Below, piece by piece: positions 18,077-27,463 of a stretch of 56,854 nt of DNA. Location of the stretch: the NCBI GenBank assembly GCA_016928975.1, contig JAFGJR010000022.1, positions 1-56,854 of the forward strand, read 5' to 3'. Within the stretch, counting starts at the first letter, position 1. Every line of letters begins with the position of its first letter. Position numbers and translations under genes: made by a program. Below the pieces are notes generated by a model. That model worked only from the letters and a program-made list of their open reading frames with translations. It ran no database searches and was not told where the DNA came from. The stretch comes from Sedimentisphaerales bacterium (GTDB lineage Bacteria > Planctomycetota > Phycisphaerae > Sedimentisphaerales > SG8-4).

Positions 18077-19564
18077 ATGGATCGACGGGAGTTCATCAGG
18101 ACGGGTATTGGGGCCGGCTTTGCCGGCGGCGTGACGCTGAACCGGCTCTGTGAGGCCGAAGGCGGGCCTCCCCGGCGACCGAATGTCCTTTGGATCATGA
18201 TGGATGACGCCCGGGCGGATGCGATCGGCTGCTATGGGCGAAGCTGGGCGAGGACCCCGTACATGGACGCCCTTGCGGCCGATGGGGTCCGCTTCGAGAC
18301 CGCCATCGTGCAGAATCCCGTCTGCGTCCCATCGCGCATCTCCATGAAGTCGGGCCACTACCCACACACGTTCGGCGTGACTGCTATGGGCAAGCCCGCT
18401 GTCGTCGAGCCTGCTTACAGGAAGAAGGCCCACGATGTGCCGAACCTGCTCAACGCCTGGAAGGAAACCGGCATTCCACTCGTCAACATCGGCAAGACCC
18501 ATGCTTACCAGCGAGACTGGAGCTATCAAAGGGACGTCACGCCGGACTTCGACGTGCTCGGTCGCGCGCGCAATGAGAAGATCGGCGCCAGACTGAGAGA
18601 GGCCGGCAGCAAATATCCTGAAGTCGTGACAAAGACGCACGGCTGGGCCATCGGAGGAACGGTGCCGTTGGAGCCGCACGAAGTCACCACGGGCAAACTC
18701 GGCGACCTGGCCCTGGAGACCCTGCAAGGGCTGTTGGACAAGCACGAGACGTTCTTTCTGCGTGTCTCATTCCATGCGCCACACGTGCCGTGCCTGGTGC
18801 CACCGTCGTATTTCATCGATCCCGGAAAGATCGACCTGCCGCTGCCCACCGAGGAGGAGCTGAGGAGCAAGCCGCGGTTCGAGCGAGAGCAGTTGCGTAC
18901 TTATACCGGCGGGCTGGACCTGACGCGTCAGCAGATCGATATCGCCCGCGGAACCTATTACGGCATGGTCTCGCTCGTCGATGCCCAGGTGGGCCGGCTT
19001 GTGGATTGCCTGCGCAAGGCCGGCGCACTCGATGATACGATGATCGCCATCAACTCCGACCAGGGGTGGCAGTTGGGCGAGCATGGACTCTGGAAGAAAC
19101 GGGTTCTGTACGACGACAACGTCAAGGCGCCGCTGGTGCTGAGCTGCCCCGCGCGATTGCCGAAAGGCAGGGTCGTCAGAGAGCCGGTGGAGATGCTCGA
19201 CTTTGTCCCCACGCTGATGGACCTGAGCGGCCTGAAGGTGCCGGATGCGATCTGCGGACGCAGCCTGGTCCCTTTGATACGAGGCGACGTCACCGAGTGG
19301 CGGGAGGCGACGTTCTGCGAGATCGACCACAGCATGTCCATGTACGACGAGCTGCGGCTCAGCAGCGGCCGGCGCGTCATGGTCCGCACAAAGGAATGGA
19401 AACTGATCTGCTTCTTCGATGAGCGAGTGGCGGACAAGGACGGAGCTTTGTACAATCTCAAGAATGACCCTGACGAGAAGACTAATCTCTACGGCAAGCC
19501 CGGAACGGCCGACGTGACGGAGTACCTCGAACAGCTCTGCCGTGAGTGGGATCGGGCGACGTAG
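18077..19564 (+). CDS. Tat-exported arylsulfatase-type sulfatase (S1 family)
   Basis: Encodes 495 residues. The N-terminus MDRREFIRTGIGAGFAGG has a twin-arginine signal. The sulfatase domain starts at about 35 with metal-binding Asp43-Asp44 (WIMMDDARADAIGCYG). The formylglycine site is Cys83 in CVPSR, the standard CxPSR signature, so a sulfatase-maturating enzyme elsewhere is needed. A second metal motif is NSDQGWQLGEHGLW. It removes sulfate esters, probably from a polysaccharide given the DUF4838 and DUF1080 genes that follow. GGAGGA precedes the ATG. The gap to ccsA is only 25 bases, so read-through from that gene is possible. The exact sulfated sugar cannot be read. Confidence 0.88.
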   Translation: MDRREFIRTGIGAGFAGGVTLNRLCEAEGGPPRRPNVLWIMMDDARADAIGCYGRSWARTPYMDALAADGVRFETAIVQNPVCVPSRISMKSGHYPHTFGVTAMGKPAVVEPAYRKKAHDVPNLLNAWKETGIPLVNIGKTHAYQRDWSYQRDVTPDFDVLGRARNEKIGARLREAGSKYPEVVTKTHGWAIGGTVPLEPHEVTTGKLGDLALETLQGLLDKHETFFLRVSFHAPHVPCLVPPSYFIDPGKIDLPLPTEEELRSKPRFEREQLRTYTGGLDLTRQQIDIARGTYYGMVSLVDAQVGRLVDCLRKAGALDDTMIAINSDQGWQLGEHGLWKKRVLYDDNVKAPLVLSCPARLPKGRVVREPVEMLDFVPTLMDLSGLKVPDAICGRSLVPLIRGDVTEWREATFCEIDHSMSMYDELRLSSGRRVMVRTKEWKLICFFDERVADKDGALYNLKNDPDEKTNLYGKPGTADVTEYLEQLCREWDRAT

Positions 19565-19598
19565 CCACATCGTCAAGACCTGTTGGAGGTGGAAGACC

Positions 19599-21398
19599 AT
19601 GTTGAGCAAGGCGAGAATCTTCTGTGCGTCCATTCTTGTCGTCATCTGCACGTCCCCGGTATTGTCGGCGGTGACGATCTCGCAGTACGGCCAGGCGAAG
19701 GCCATCATCGTGATCGCCGCTGATGCGCCGGAGCCCGAGCAATATGCGGCGAAGGAGCTTGCCGACTTCCTCGGCAGAATCACCGGAGCCAGGTTCGAAT
19801 CCGCCGGACAGGTGAAGCCGAATGCCTCGTGCTTGCTCGTCGGCCCGGAGGCGGCGAAGTGGGCCGATGAGCCCGTCTCAACCGACGGACTTGGCGCCGA
19901 GGGCATCGTCCTCAAGACCGTCGGCGACGATCTCGTGCTCGCAGGCGGGCAGCCGAGAGGGACACTCTACGCGGTCTACAGCTTTCTGGAGGACCGGCTG
20001 GGCGTTCGCTGGTGGTCGTCCACGGAGAGCACCATTCCGAGCCAGCCGACGATCGTCGTGGATGCCTTGAGTATTCGCTACGTGCCGCCGCTGGAGTACC
20101 GCTCGCCCTACTGGTTCGACGCGTTCGACGGCGACTGGGCGGCACGCAACAAGTGCAACGGCCAGGGACATCGGCTCCAGGCAAAGCACGGCGGCAAGCA
20201 TATCTATGCGGGATTCGTGCATACGTTCTATTCGCTGATCCCGCCGCAGAAATACTTCGCCGACCACCCCGACTGGTTCAGCGAGATCGAGGGAAAGCGC
20301 ACGACCGATCGCACGCAACTGTGTCTGACCAACGAGGACATGCGCAAGGAATTGGTTGCGAATCTGAAAGAGCGGCTGCGAAGCAATCCCGCCGCGACGA
20401 TCGCGTCGGTCTCGCAGAACGACTGGCACGGCAACTGCAAGTGCGCCAAGTGCGCCGCGATCGAGCAGGAGGAAGGCAGCCCCGCCGGCCTGATGCTGCG
20501 ATTCGTCAACGCGGTCGCGACCGATATCGAGCAGGAGTTCCCAAACGTCGCGATCAGCACGCTGGCCTACCAATATACCCGCAAGCCCCCGAAGATCACC
20601 AGGCCGCGGGACAACGTCATCGTCCAACTGTGCAGCATCGAGTGCTCCTTCTGCAAGCCGCTGATCGACGAGCGCAACAAGGCCTTCCGTGACGACATCG
20701 TAGGCTGGGCGCCGATCTGCAAGCGGCTCTACATCTGGGACTACACGACGAATTTCCGGCACTATGTCATGCCGCACCCGAACCTGCGGGTCCTGGGGCC
20801 CAATGTCAAGTTTTTCGCCGATCACAACGTCAAAGGCATCTTCGAACAGGGCGCGTACCAGAGCTACGGGGCCGAGATGGCCGAGCTTCGCGCCTGGATG
20901 TTGGCGAAGATGCTCTGGGACCCCAGCCGTGACGGCGAGGCGCTGACCAACGAGTTCATCGAAGGCTATTACGGCCCGGCGGTGCCGCAGATCAAGGCGT
21001 ACCTGAAGGTCACGCATGACGCTGTCGAGGCCAGCGGCGACTGGCTCGGCTGCTTCGAACAGAACCATGCGAAGTACCTGAGTCTCGACACGCTCTCTCG
21101 CGGCTGGCAGTGCCTTGAAGCCGCCGAAGCAGCAGTCCAAAACGATCCCGACCTGCGCTTCCGTGTGCAGGTGGCCCAGCTTCCGGTGATGTACACGTTC
21201 CTGACGCGATGGAACGAGATGCGCGAGGCCGCCAAGACCACCAGCGCGGACTGGCCAATGCCCCCGTCCGCCAGGGAAACCTACGATCAGTTCCTGGCCA
21301 TCGCCAAGAAGAAAGGCGTCACGCGTCTGAGTGAATGGCAGGAAGGCTTCGTCGCGATGGACAAAGCCCTGGAGCAGGCGAAAGACTCGATCCAGTGA
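19599..21398 (+). CDS. DUF4838 exported putative glycoside hydrolase
   Basis: Encodes 599 residues. The start at 19599 is chosen because GGAGG precedes it and it begins with a signal peptide (ARIFCASILVVICTSPVLSA); an earlier in-frame ATG lies inside the sulfatase gene. Residues about 40-160 resemble the N-terminal domain of family 67 alpha-glucuronidases (EQYAAKELADFLGRITGA, GGQPRGTLYAVYSFLEDRLGVRWW). The middle is DUF4838: SVSQNDWHGNCKCAKCAAIEQEEG, FVNAVATDIEQEFPNVAISTLAYQYT, and WDYTTNF. DUF4838 proteins occur in polysaccharide utilisation loci, but the activity is not established. The position after a sulfatase supports a role on sulfated glycans. Confidence 0.85.
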   Translation: MLSKARIFCASILVVICTSPVLSAVTISQYGQAKAIIVIAADAPEPEQYAAKELADFLGRITGARFESAGQVKPNASCLLVGPEAAKWADEPVSTDGLGAEGIVLKTVGDDLVLAGGQPRGTLYAVYSFLEDRLGVRWWSSTESTIPSQPTIVVDALSIRYVPPLEYRSPYWFDAFDGDWAARNKCNGQGHRLQAKHGGKHIYAGFVHTFYSLIPPQKYFADHPDWFSEIEGKRTTDRTQLCLTNEDMRKELVANLKERLRSNPAATIASVSQNDWHGNCKCAKCAAIEQEEGSPAGLMLRFVNAVATDIEQEFPNVAISTLAYQYTRKPPKITRPRDNVIVQLCSIECSFCKPLIDERNKAFRDDIVGWAPICKRLYIWDYTTNFRHYVMPHPNLRVLGPNVKFFADHNVKGIFEQGAYQSYGAEMAELRAWMLAKMLWDPSRDGEALTNEFIEGYYGPAVPQIKAYLKVTHDAVEASGDWLGCFEQNHAKYLSLDTLSRGWQCLEAAEAAVQNDPDLRFRVQVAQLPVMYTFLTRWNEMREAAKTTSADWPMPPSARETYDQFLAIAKKKGVTRLSEWQEGFVAMDKALEQAKDSIQ

Positions 21399-21414
21399 CG
21401 TGCCGGGAATTGAC

Positions 21415-21508
21415 GCTTTGGGATTTGCGATTTATGATTTGGTCGTTGCGGCGGACTCTGAGACCGCCCAAGACAATGGTGAATCGTACGTCGTAGATCA
21501 TAGACACT
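21415..21508. repeat. possible dispersed intergenic repeat
   Basis: The stretch contains GATTTGCGATTTATGATTTGG, with GATTT repeated three times, and further on GAATCGTACGTCGTAGATCATAG. It is AT-richer than its surroundings and lies between the DUF4838 and DUF1080 genes. The word pattern resembles degenerate repeats I associate with planctomycete intergenic DNA. I see no second copy in this window, so this is weak. Confidence 0.25.
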
Positions 21509-21521
21509 GAAAGGAGCAACG

Positions 21522-22331
21522 ATGAACCGAGTGCTGATGATGGTGACGTCCACGATCGTTCTGGCCACGCTCGTGGTTTATGTGAGCAACGGACAGGCGA
21601 AAAAGCCGCCAAAACGCCAGTACGTGGAGACGGAGACGGGCCGCTGGCTCGTTCACGATACGAATCGGCCGGCCCCGCCGATCATCACGCCGGGAGCAGC
21701 CTGTGGCGAGCATTCGTCTGATGCGATCCTGCTGTTCGACGGGACCTCGAAAACCATGCCCAATTGGACGGATGTCAATGGCGCGCCCTCCAGGTGGATC
21801 GTCCGCGATGGCTACATGGAGTCGGTCAAAGGCGCCGGCTATATCCAAACCAAGCAGAAATTCGGCTCCTGCCAAGTGCACGTGGAGTTCGCGACGCCCG
21901 CGAGGGTGCAGGGGACAAGCCAGGGACGCGGCAACAGCGGCGTGTTCCTCCAGGGACAGTACGAGGTCCAGGTCCTGGACTCCTATGAGAACAAGACCTA
22001 TCCGGACGGCCAGTGTGCGGCCTTGTACGGCCGGGCCGTGCCGCTGGTCAACGCCTGCCGCAAGCCCGGCGAGTGGCAAAGCTATGACATCGTCTATCAC
22101 CGGCCGCTTTTCGACGCCAGCGGCAAGGTCACCCGCAAGGCGACGTTCACCGTGCTTCACAATGGCGTCCTCGTCCACGACCACGTCGAGTTGATGGGCG
22201 GCACCGGCTGGGACGGGCCTTTCGCAATCTCGGACTACAGGCCCCACGGCGACAAAGGCTCCATCCAACTGCAAGACCACGGCAATCCAGTCCGCTACCG
22301 CAACGTCTGGATTCGCGAGCTTAAGGACTGA
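21522..22331 (+). CDS. DUF1080 (3-keto-disaccharide hydrolase-like) exported protein
   Basis: Encodes 269 residues with a signal peptide (VLMMVTSTIVLATLVVYVSNGQA). The DUF1080 domain (a concanavalin/LamG-like fold) begins at about 65 with AILLFDGTSKTMPNW and continues with GYIQTKQKFGSCQVHVEFATP, GNSGVFLQGQYEVQVLDSYEN, and the closing IQLQDHGNPVRYRNVWIRELKD, all typical. Some DUF1080 proteins hydrolyse 3-keto-glycosides; others only bind sugar. AAAGGAG precedes the ATG. It is probably functionally tied to the sulfatase and DUF4838 genes upstream. Confidence 0.85.
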   Translation: MNRVLMMVTSTIVLATLVVYVSNGQAKKPPKRQYVETETGRWLVHDTNRPAPPIITPGAACGEHSSDAILLFDGTSKTMPNWTDVNGAPSRWIVRDGYMESVKGAGYIQTKQKFGSCQVHVEFATPARVQGTSQGRGNSGVFLQGQYEVQVLDSYENKTYPDGQCAALYGRAVPLVNACRKPGEWQSYDIVYHRPLFDASGKVTRKATFTVLHNGVLVHDHVELMGGTGWDGPFAISDYRPHGDKGSIQLQDHGNPVRYRNVWIRELKD

Positions 22332-22358
22332 CGGGCTTACCATGACACGAGAAGTACC

Positions 22359-22387
22359 CCGGGGCGGCCCTTCCCGGACCGCCCCGG
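22359..22387. terminator. GC-rich hairpin between convergent genes
   Basis: CCGGGGCGG and CCGCCCCGG form a perfect 9-base-pair stem with an 11-base loop. It is placed between the DUF1080 stop (22331) and the end of the permease array (22417). There is no U run, so factor-independent termination would be weak. It may serve both directions. Confidence 0.45.
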
Positions 22388-22416
22388 CCTGTTGTCCGGG
22401 TCACCAAGTCGGCTCC

Positions 22417-24816
22417 CTATTCATACCTCAGTGCAATCATTGGATCGGTCTTCGCGGCCCGACGCGCGGGGATGTAGCTGGCCATCAGGGCGATGCCAGC
22501 CAACAGGAGCGATACGCATGCCAGGGTCGGCAGGTCGGTCGGCGTCACGTCATACAACAAACTGGAAAGCACCCGGGTCAGGGCCAGCGCTCCACCCAGA
22601 CCGACGGCGACACCGGCCGAGGCGAGCACAAGCCCCTGCCACAGCACCGCGCGGAGGATATCCATCTTTCGGGCGCCCAGGGCCATGCGAATACCGATAT
22701 CGCGGGTCTGCTGTGTCGCGCTATATTGGAGCAGGCCGTAGACGCCGATGGTCGCCACGATAAGGGCTATAGCCGAGAAGATCGTCAGCAGGATCATGGT
22801 GAACCGCCGGGGCGTCAGCATTCGCGCGAGGGTTGTCTCCATGGATTCCAGTCTCATGATAACATCGTCCTTCTCCAGCGAGGCGACCTGGGCACGCAGC
22901 GCAGCAGCCAGTCGCATCGGATCGCCCGCCGTCCGCGTGACCAGGACCATTTCCTCATAACTCCCTCGAAGCCGCATGTAGATTGAGCCATTCGGCGGGT
23001 CCGTCGTCTCGATGTCTCTGGTCGTACCCACGACCCCTACGATGGTCGTAACGGCTTGGCCGCCGTCAAGCATGAGCTTCTGCCCGATGGGATCGGTATC
23101 GGGGAAGTACTTGCGAGCCAGATATTCGTCCACAAGCGCCATGTTGATCGCATCTTCTTCGGTAAGCATGCGGCCGCGCAGCAGTCGGATGCCCATAGTC
23201 TCGAAGAAGGCCGGGCTGACGTTGATCCATTTTGCCAGTGGCAGCTCCTCCGGATTGGCGGGCGGATGACCTGGAACGGAGAAGCGAAGATCCATGTCGA
23301 TCGCGCCTAATTGCAGAGCGGTCGCGACCAGTGCCGCCGATTGCACGTCGGGGAGAGCCCGGACGCGCGACAGCAGTTGATCATAGAAGGCTGTGCAGTG
23401 CTCCGAGGTGGGATACTTCGCGTGCGGCAGGCGAATCTCGGCGGCCAGCAGATGCCCAGGCTGAAAACCCAGGTCCAGCCTTTGCAGGGCGATCAGACTG
23501 CGAACCAGCAAGGCCGCCCCGACAAGCAGAATCAAGGACAGCCCGATCTGAGAAACGACGAGCCCGCCATGAACGCGCCGCCATCCGCGCCCGGTCCCGG
23601 ATCGTCCCCAGCCTTCCTTGAGGGCCTGGCTCATGTGGACATCGGACGCACGCCAGGCAGGCATCGCTCCAAAGAGCAGACCTGTCAGTACGGATGTGCC
23701 CAACGTGAAGGCCAACACGGATAGGTCTACTCCTGTTTCTTTCAGACGCGGGATGTCCGCAGGACAGAGATGGACCAGCCCTTTGATCGTGATGAACGTC
23801 ACGAGGAGGCCCAGCAGGCCCGCTCCCAAGCTCAGAACCAGGCTCTCGGTCAGCATCTGCTGCACGACCCGGCCCCGGGAGGCTCCCAGCGCCACGCGCA
23901 TGGCGATCTCCCGCCCGCGCATCGTGGCGCGAGCCAGAAACAGGTTGGCGACGTTGCTGGCGGCGATCAACAGAACGAACGCCGCTGCGCCGAGCAGAAG
24001 CAACAGCAGTACCTTGCGATCTCCGTCCAACACCTTGTTCGAGAGTCGGTCGACGCCGACGGTCCAGTCTGTGCCGGCTGTGGGGTCCGTCTGCTTCATG
24101 CGATCCGCAATGACGGCCATCGCCGCGCGAGCCTGCACCAGCGTGACGCCCTTCTTCAGACGAGCCAGGACCGCCACCGGGCGTCCATGCGTAAATATCT
24201 CGTCTCGCTGAAGCGTCAAGGGCACCCAGAACGGTGCGGGTTGTGTAAAGGGCCACGCGAAGCGAGGCGGCATGACACCAACGATCGTGCAGCTCCTGCC
24301 GTCGAGATTCACGGTCTTGCCAAGCACATCCGGCGTCCCGCCCAGGTCACTCTGCCAAAAGGCGTGGCTCAGAATGACGACTCGCTCATTTCCCGTCTGC
24401 TCCTCCTGCGGCAGGAACCCCCGGCCCAGCAGAGGCGTAACGCCCAGCATGGAGAAGAGATTGGCGGACGCGGAGTACGTCCAGATCTCGCGGGGCCTGT
24501 CTATCCCGGTGACGTAGAAGCGCTGACGCCCATATCCGGCCATAGTCTCAAACGCCGGACATCGCTGCTGCTGCCAGGCGAGAAGAACCTGGTGGTCCGG
24601 GCGTCTCCCTCCGTACTTGGTTTGCTGCCAGAGCACCACCATGTCGTGCGGATCCTTGTACGGCAAAGGCCGAAGCATCACGGCGTTGACCACGCTGAAC
24701 ACCGCCGTGTTCGCCCCGATCCCCACCGCAAGAATCAAAACCACCACCGCCGTGAAGCCGGGATTCCGGGCAATCATCCGCAAGCCGTACCGAATGTCCT
24801 GCCGCAAAGTCGTCAT
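22417..24816 (-). CDS. ADOP-type duplicated orphan permease 1 (B type)
   Basis: Encodes 799 residues, the last gene of the array. Domain order is N-terminal helix (about 20-42), MacB-like periplasmic domain (SANLFSMLGVTPLLGRGFLP), first FtsX permease block with three helices (NVANLFLARATMRGREIAMRVALGAS), second periplasmic domain, and second FtsX block ending ARRAAKTDPMIALRYE. No Walker motifs are present. It differs from most neighbours in the early segment PLPYKDPHDMVVLWQQ and in the shorter length; permease 4 shares both and is its closest relative. The ATG at 24816 is preferred over the adjoining ATG at 24819 by spacing to GGAG and by alignment. A much longer open frame upstream only runs through permease 2 out of phase. 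Confidence 0.88.
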   Translation of the reverse strand: MTTLRQDIRYGLRMIARNPGFTAVVVLILAVGIGANTAVFSVVNAVMLRPLPYKDPHDMVVLWQQTKYGGRRPDHQVLLAWQQQRCPAFETMAGYGRQRFYVTGIDRPREIWTYSASANLFSMLGVTPLLGRGFLPQEEQTGNERVVILSHAFWQSDLGGTPDVLGKTVNLDGRSCTIVGVMPPRFAWPFTQPAPFWVPLTLQRDEIFTHGRPVAVLARLKKGVTLVQARAAMAVIADRMKQTDPTAGTDWTVGVDRLSNKVLDGDRKVLLLLLLGAAAFVLLIAASNVANLFLARATMRGREIAMRVALGASRGRVVQQMLTESLVLSLGAGLLGLLVTFITIKGLVHLCPADIPRLKETGVDLSVLAFTLGTSVLTGLLFGAMPAWRASDVHMSQALKEGWGRSGTGRGWRRVHGGLVVSQIGLSLILLVGAALLVRSLIALQRLDLGFQPGHLLAAEIRLPHAKYPTSEHCTAFYDQLLSRVRALPDVQSAALVATALQLGAIDMDLRFSVPGHPPANPEELPLAKWINVSPAFFETMGIRLLRGRMLTEEDAINMALVDEYLARKYFPDTDPIGQKLMLDGGQAVTTIVGVVGTTRDIETTDPPNGSIYMRLRGSYEEMVLVTRTAGDPMRLAAALRAQVASLEKDDVIMRLESMETTLARMLTPRRFTMILLTIFSAIALIVATIGVYGLLQYSATQQTRDIGIRMALGARKMDILRAVLWQGLVLASAGVAVGLGGALALTRVLSSLLYDVTPTDLPTLACVSLLLAGIALMASYIPARRAAKTDPMIALRYE

Positions 24817-24866
24817 CATGTGACTCCAGTTCGCTGTGAGCCGGAAACCATCCACGGACCACTCCC

Positions 24867-27380
24867 CTACTCGTACCGTAACGCCGTCATCGGATCGATC
24901 CTCGCGGCCCGGCGGGCGGGGATGAAGCCAGCCGCAATGGAAACAGCCGCCAGCAGCGCCACCGTGGCGCCGATGCTCACAGGATCGATGGGGCTGATGC
25001 CGTAGAGCCCGCTGCGAATCACCCGGGCCAGGGCAACCGCCAGCAGAATTCCGATCGACAATCCTATGAATGTCGATACGCCGCCCTGAAGGAATACCAG
25101 GACCAGGACATCCCGCCGGGTGGCCCCCAGGGCCATCCGCATCCCGATCTCGGGAGTCCGCGACGCGACCATGTGGCCCTTGACCGCGTAGAGGCCCAGA
25201 CCCGCCAGGAACACGGCCATGGTCCCGAACATGGCCGCCAGCTTCGTGGTCACTCTCATCTGTCGCACGGTCGAGCCACTGCGGTGCTGATTCACCAGGC
25301 TCGTCACCGACACCACCGGCAGACGCGGATCGATCTTGCGAATCTGGTCGCCGATGCTCCGGACCAGGGCCGCCTCGGTCTGCGGCGCGGCACTCGCAGC
25401 GCGCAGGTGAATATAGATGGGCACGTGCTCGGCGTGGAGCGGCTGGTACAGGTGCGGCCATTCCTGTACGTCGCCCGAGAGAGTCCGCAGGCTCGGTACG
25501 ATTCCCACCACTCGGCACAACTCCAGCTCCGAGCCCCAGCCGTGCTGGATCAGACAGCCTACGGCGTCGCCGTCCGGCCGCAGCTTGCGGGCCAGTTGCT
25601 CCTCGACAATCACCACCTGCTCCGCGTCGGGAGCACTGTCGAGAGGGCGAAACGGCCGGCCGCGCAGGAGGGGTATCCCCATCGCCTTGAAATAGCCGCC
25701 ATCTACTTCAAACACGAACAGTGCCTTCGCCACGAGATTCCTGGACGGATCATCTTCGACCCCGGGTTCGTACTCGACGAACCGCTGTGAAAGGCCTTCG
25801 CGTGTATCGCCAACGGGAAATGACGTGGACAGGCCCACCGCCTGGATCCCGGGCATTCCGCCCAGGCGCTCCGCCAGCGTCTCGCAGGCCGTCATGGCTT
25901 GGGGTTTCGTGTAGCCGGCCGCGAGCGGGTCGATCCGGACCACGACCTTGCCAACCAGATCGAAGCCCGGATTGGCGTGCGCGGTTTTGATCGCGGTGCG
26001 CGTGAACAACGTCGCGATCATCACGAGCACGACGGACAGCGCAATCTGAAAGACCACCGACAGGCCGCGCGGGACGAGCCGGCGCCTTCTGCGCGTCGAC
26101 CGGATCACTCCGCCGCCCGACTCCTTCAAGTCGCTGATGACATCGCGTGCGGACAGGCGCAACGCGGGCACCACGCCGAAAAGCACGGTGGCGATGAGAC
26201 AGAAACCCAACGTGGCCCCCAGGACGCGCACGTCAAAGTAGGTCGTCAACTGAATGGGCAGGGTCCCCGTCGCGAGCCAGGCGTTGAGGATCCGAACACC
26301 CCAGAAGGCGGGGATCAGTGCCAGAACCGCTCCAAACAGCGCCAGAAGAAGCGACTCGATGAACAACTGTCGGATGATGCGCAGGCGTCCGCCACCGATA
26401 GCCATGCGGATGGCAATCTCCCGCTGCCGCGCCGCGCCTTGAACGGTGATCATGTTCGCCAGGTTCAGACAGGCAATGAGCAGGACGACCCCGGAGATTC
26501 CCATCAACACCACACTTATGATGCCCAACATTTTCCTTTCGTGGAGGTCGTCCTCCCCTGCGTGGAGCCTTGCCAGCCGGGCGAGATACAGCCTGGAGTC
26601 GTCTTTCCACCGCCGCGGCTCGCTGTCCTTCAGGCGCGGCGTCAGAGCCTGGAGCCGTAGCTCGGCCGCCGCCATGTCCAGACCGGGTTTGAGCCTTCCC
26701 GCTAACACGACCGGTGGGTAATCCCAGATCGCCCGCCTCCTTCCGGTCGGCCTCTCCTCGTCGTAGTGATCGACAAGTCCAAAAGCCCCCAGGGGCAGCC
26801 AGAGATCCGGACCGCCGGCCGCCGTACCTGTGAACCGCTTCGGCGCCACGCCGACGATCCGGCACGGCCTGGCATTGATGTTCACATATTGACCCACGAT
26901 CCTGGGGTCCGCGCCCTGTCGCTGCCAGGTTTCGTAGCTCAGGACGACGACTGGCTCAGCACCGTACCGCTCCTCCTCGGGCAAGAAGGTCCGTCCGTAC
27001 GCGGGAGCCACGCCCAACGCAGAGAAGTAGTTGGCCGAGACGTACATCAGATCCATGTGTCTGACCACTTCGTCTCGTACCCAGGTGCCGCGACACGAGC
27101 CGTAGTTGTGGGCGATGAGGTCGCTGAACGCCGGATTGTCGTCGCGCATGTCCGTATACATCGCATACGTGAGAAGGCCGAAATTGCGGATGCCGCAGTA
27201 CACCAGTCGGTCCGGGTCTTTCACGTGCATGGGACGAAACAGCAGCGCGTTGACCACGCCGAACATGATCGTATTGGCCCCGATGCCGATCGCCAGGGTG
27301 ATCAGCGCGATCGCCGTGAACCCGGGCGACTTTCTCAGCATCCGGCCAGCGAAGCGAACATCCTGCCATAGGGTCGTCAT
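24867..27380 (-). CDS. ADOP-type duplicated orphan permease 2 (alpha type)
   Basis: Encodes 837 residues with the duplicated MacB/FtsX layout. The N-terminal helix carries IGIGANTIMFGVVNALLFRP. The first periplasmic domain includes VSANYFSALGVAPAYGRTFLPEEE. The first permease block is LLIACLNLANMITVQGAARQREIAIRMAIGGGR, and the protein ends [16 protein letters not shown]. Closest in the window is permease 5: both have ACETLAERL, LDSAPDAE[QE]VVI, and RKIDPRLPV in the second periplasmic domain. GGAG lies 7 bases before the ATG. It is preceded by an 83-base spacer with complementary repeats, the longest gap within permeases 1-7, so transcription may be adjusted there. Confidence 0.88.
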   Translation of the reverse strand: MTTLWQDVRFAGRMLRKSPGFTAIALITLAIGIGANTIMFGVVNALLFRPMHVKDPDRLVYCGIRNFGLLTYAMYTDMRDDNPAFSDLIAHNYGSCRGTWVRDEVVRHMDLMYVSANYFSALGVAPAYGRTFLPEEERYGAEPVVVLSYETWQRQGADPRIVGQYVNINARPCRIVGVAPKRFTGTAAGGPDLWLPLGAFGLVDHYDEERPTGRRRAIWDYPPVVLAGRLKPGLDMAAAELRLQALTPRLKDSEPRRWKDDSRLYLARLARLHAGEDDLHERKMLGIISVVLMGISGVVLLIACLNLANMITVQGAARQREIAIRMAIGGGRLRIIRQLFIESLLLALFGAVLALIPAFWGVRILNAWLATGTLPIQLTTYFDVRVLGATLGFCLIATVLFGVVPALRLSARDVISDLKESGGGVIRSTRRRRRLVPRGLSVVFQIALSVVLVMIATLFTRTAIKTAHANPGFDLVGKVVVRIDPLAAGYTKPQAMTACETLAERLGGMPGIQAVGLSTSFPVGDTREGLSQRFVEYEPGVEDDPSRNLVAKALFVFEVDGGYFKAMGIPLLRGRPFRPLDSAPDAEQVVIVEEQLARKLRPDGDAVGCLIQHGWGSELELCRVVGIVPSLRTLSGDVQEWPHLYQPLHAEHVPIYIHLRAASAAPQTEAALVRSIGDQIRKIDPRLPVVSVTSLVNQHRSGSTVRQMRVTTKLAAMFGTMAVFLAGLGLYAVKGHMVASRTPEIGMRMALGATRRDVLVLVFLQGGVSTFIGLSIGILLAVALARVIRSGLYGISPIDPVSIGATVALLAAVSIAAGFIPARRAARIDPMTALRYE

Positions 27381-27390
27381 CAGATAACTC

Positions 27391-27459
27391 CGGTTGTCGG
27401 TTCAGTAGTCGGTAATCGGTTCTTCTTCGCCGACAACCGACTACCGGCTACCGATTACC
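27391..27459. repeat. complementary-word repeat in spacer between permeases 3 and 2
   Basis: Three perfect complementary pairs occur in 69 bases: CGGTTGTCGG with CCGACAACCG, GTAGTCGGT with ACCGACTAC, and GGTAATCGGT with ACCGATTACC. The words are also degenerate copies of one another, so several alternative hairpins are possible. This could be a dispersed palindromic element or a processing or attenuation site within the operon. Confidence 0.6.
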
Positions 27460-27463
27460 TTCT

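Noticed and set aside
19793..19804. GGTTCGAATCC, a tRNA T-loop-like word
   Set aside because: It lies inside the DUF4838 coding frame and no acceptor stem or anticodon arm can be formed around it.
24817..25518. Long N-terminal extension of permease 1 (frame open to 25518)
   Set aside because: It overlaps permease 2 out of phase, has no permease features, and the family start METLWQD/MTTLRQD lies at 24816.
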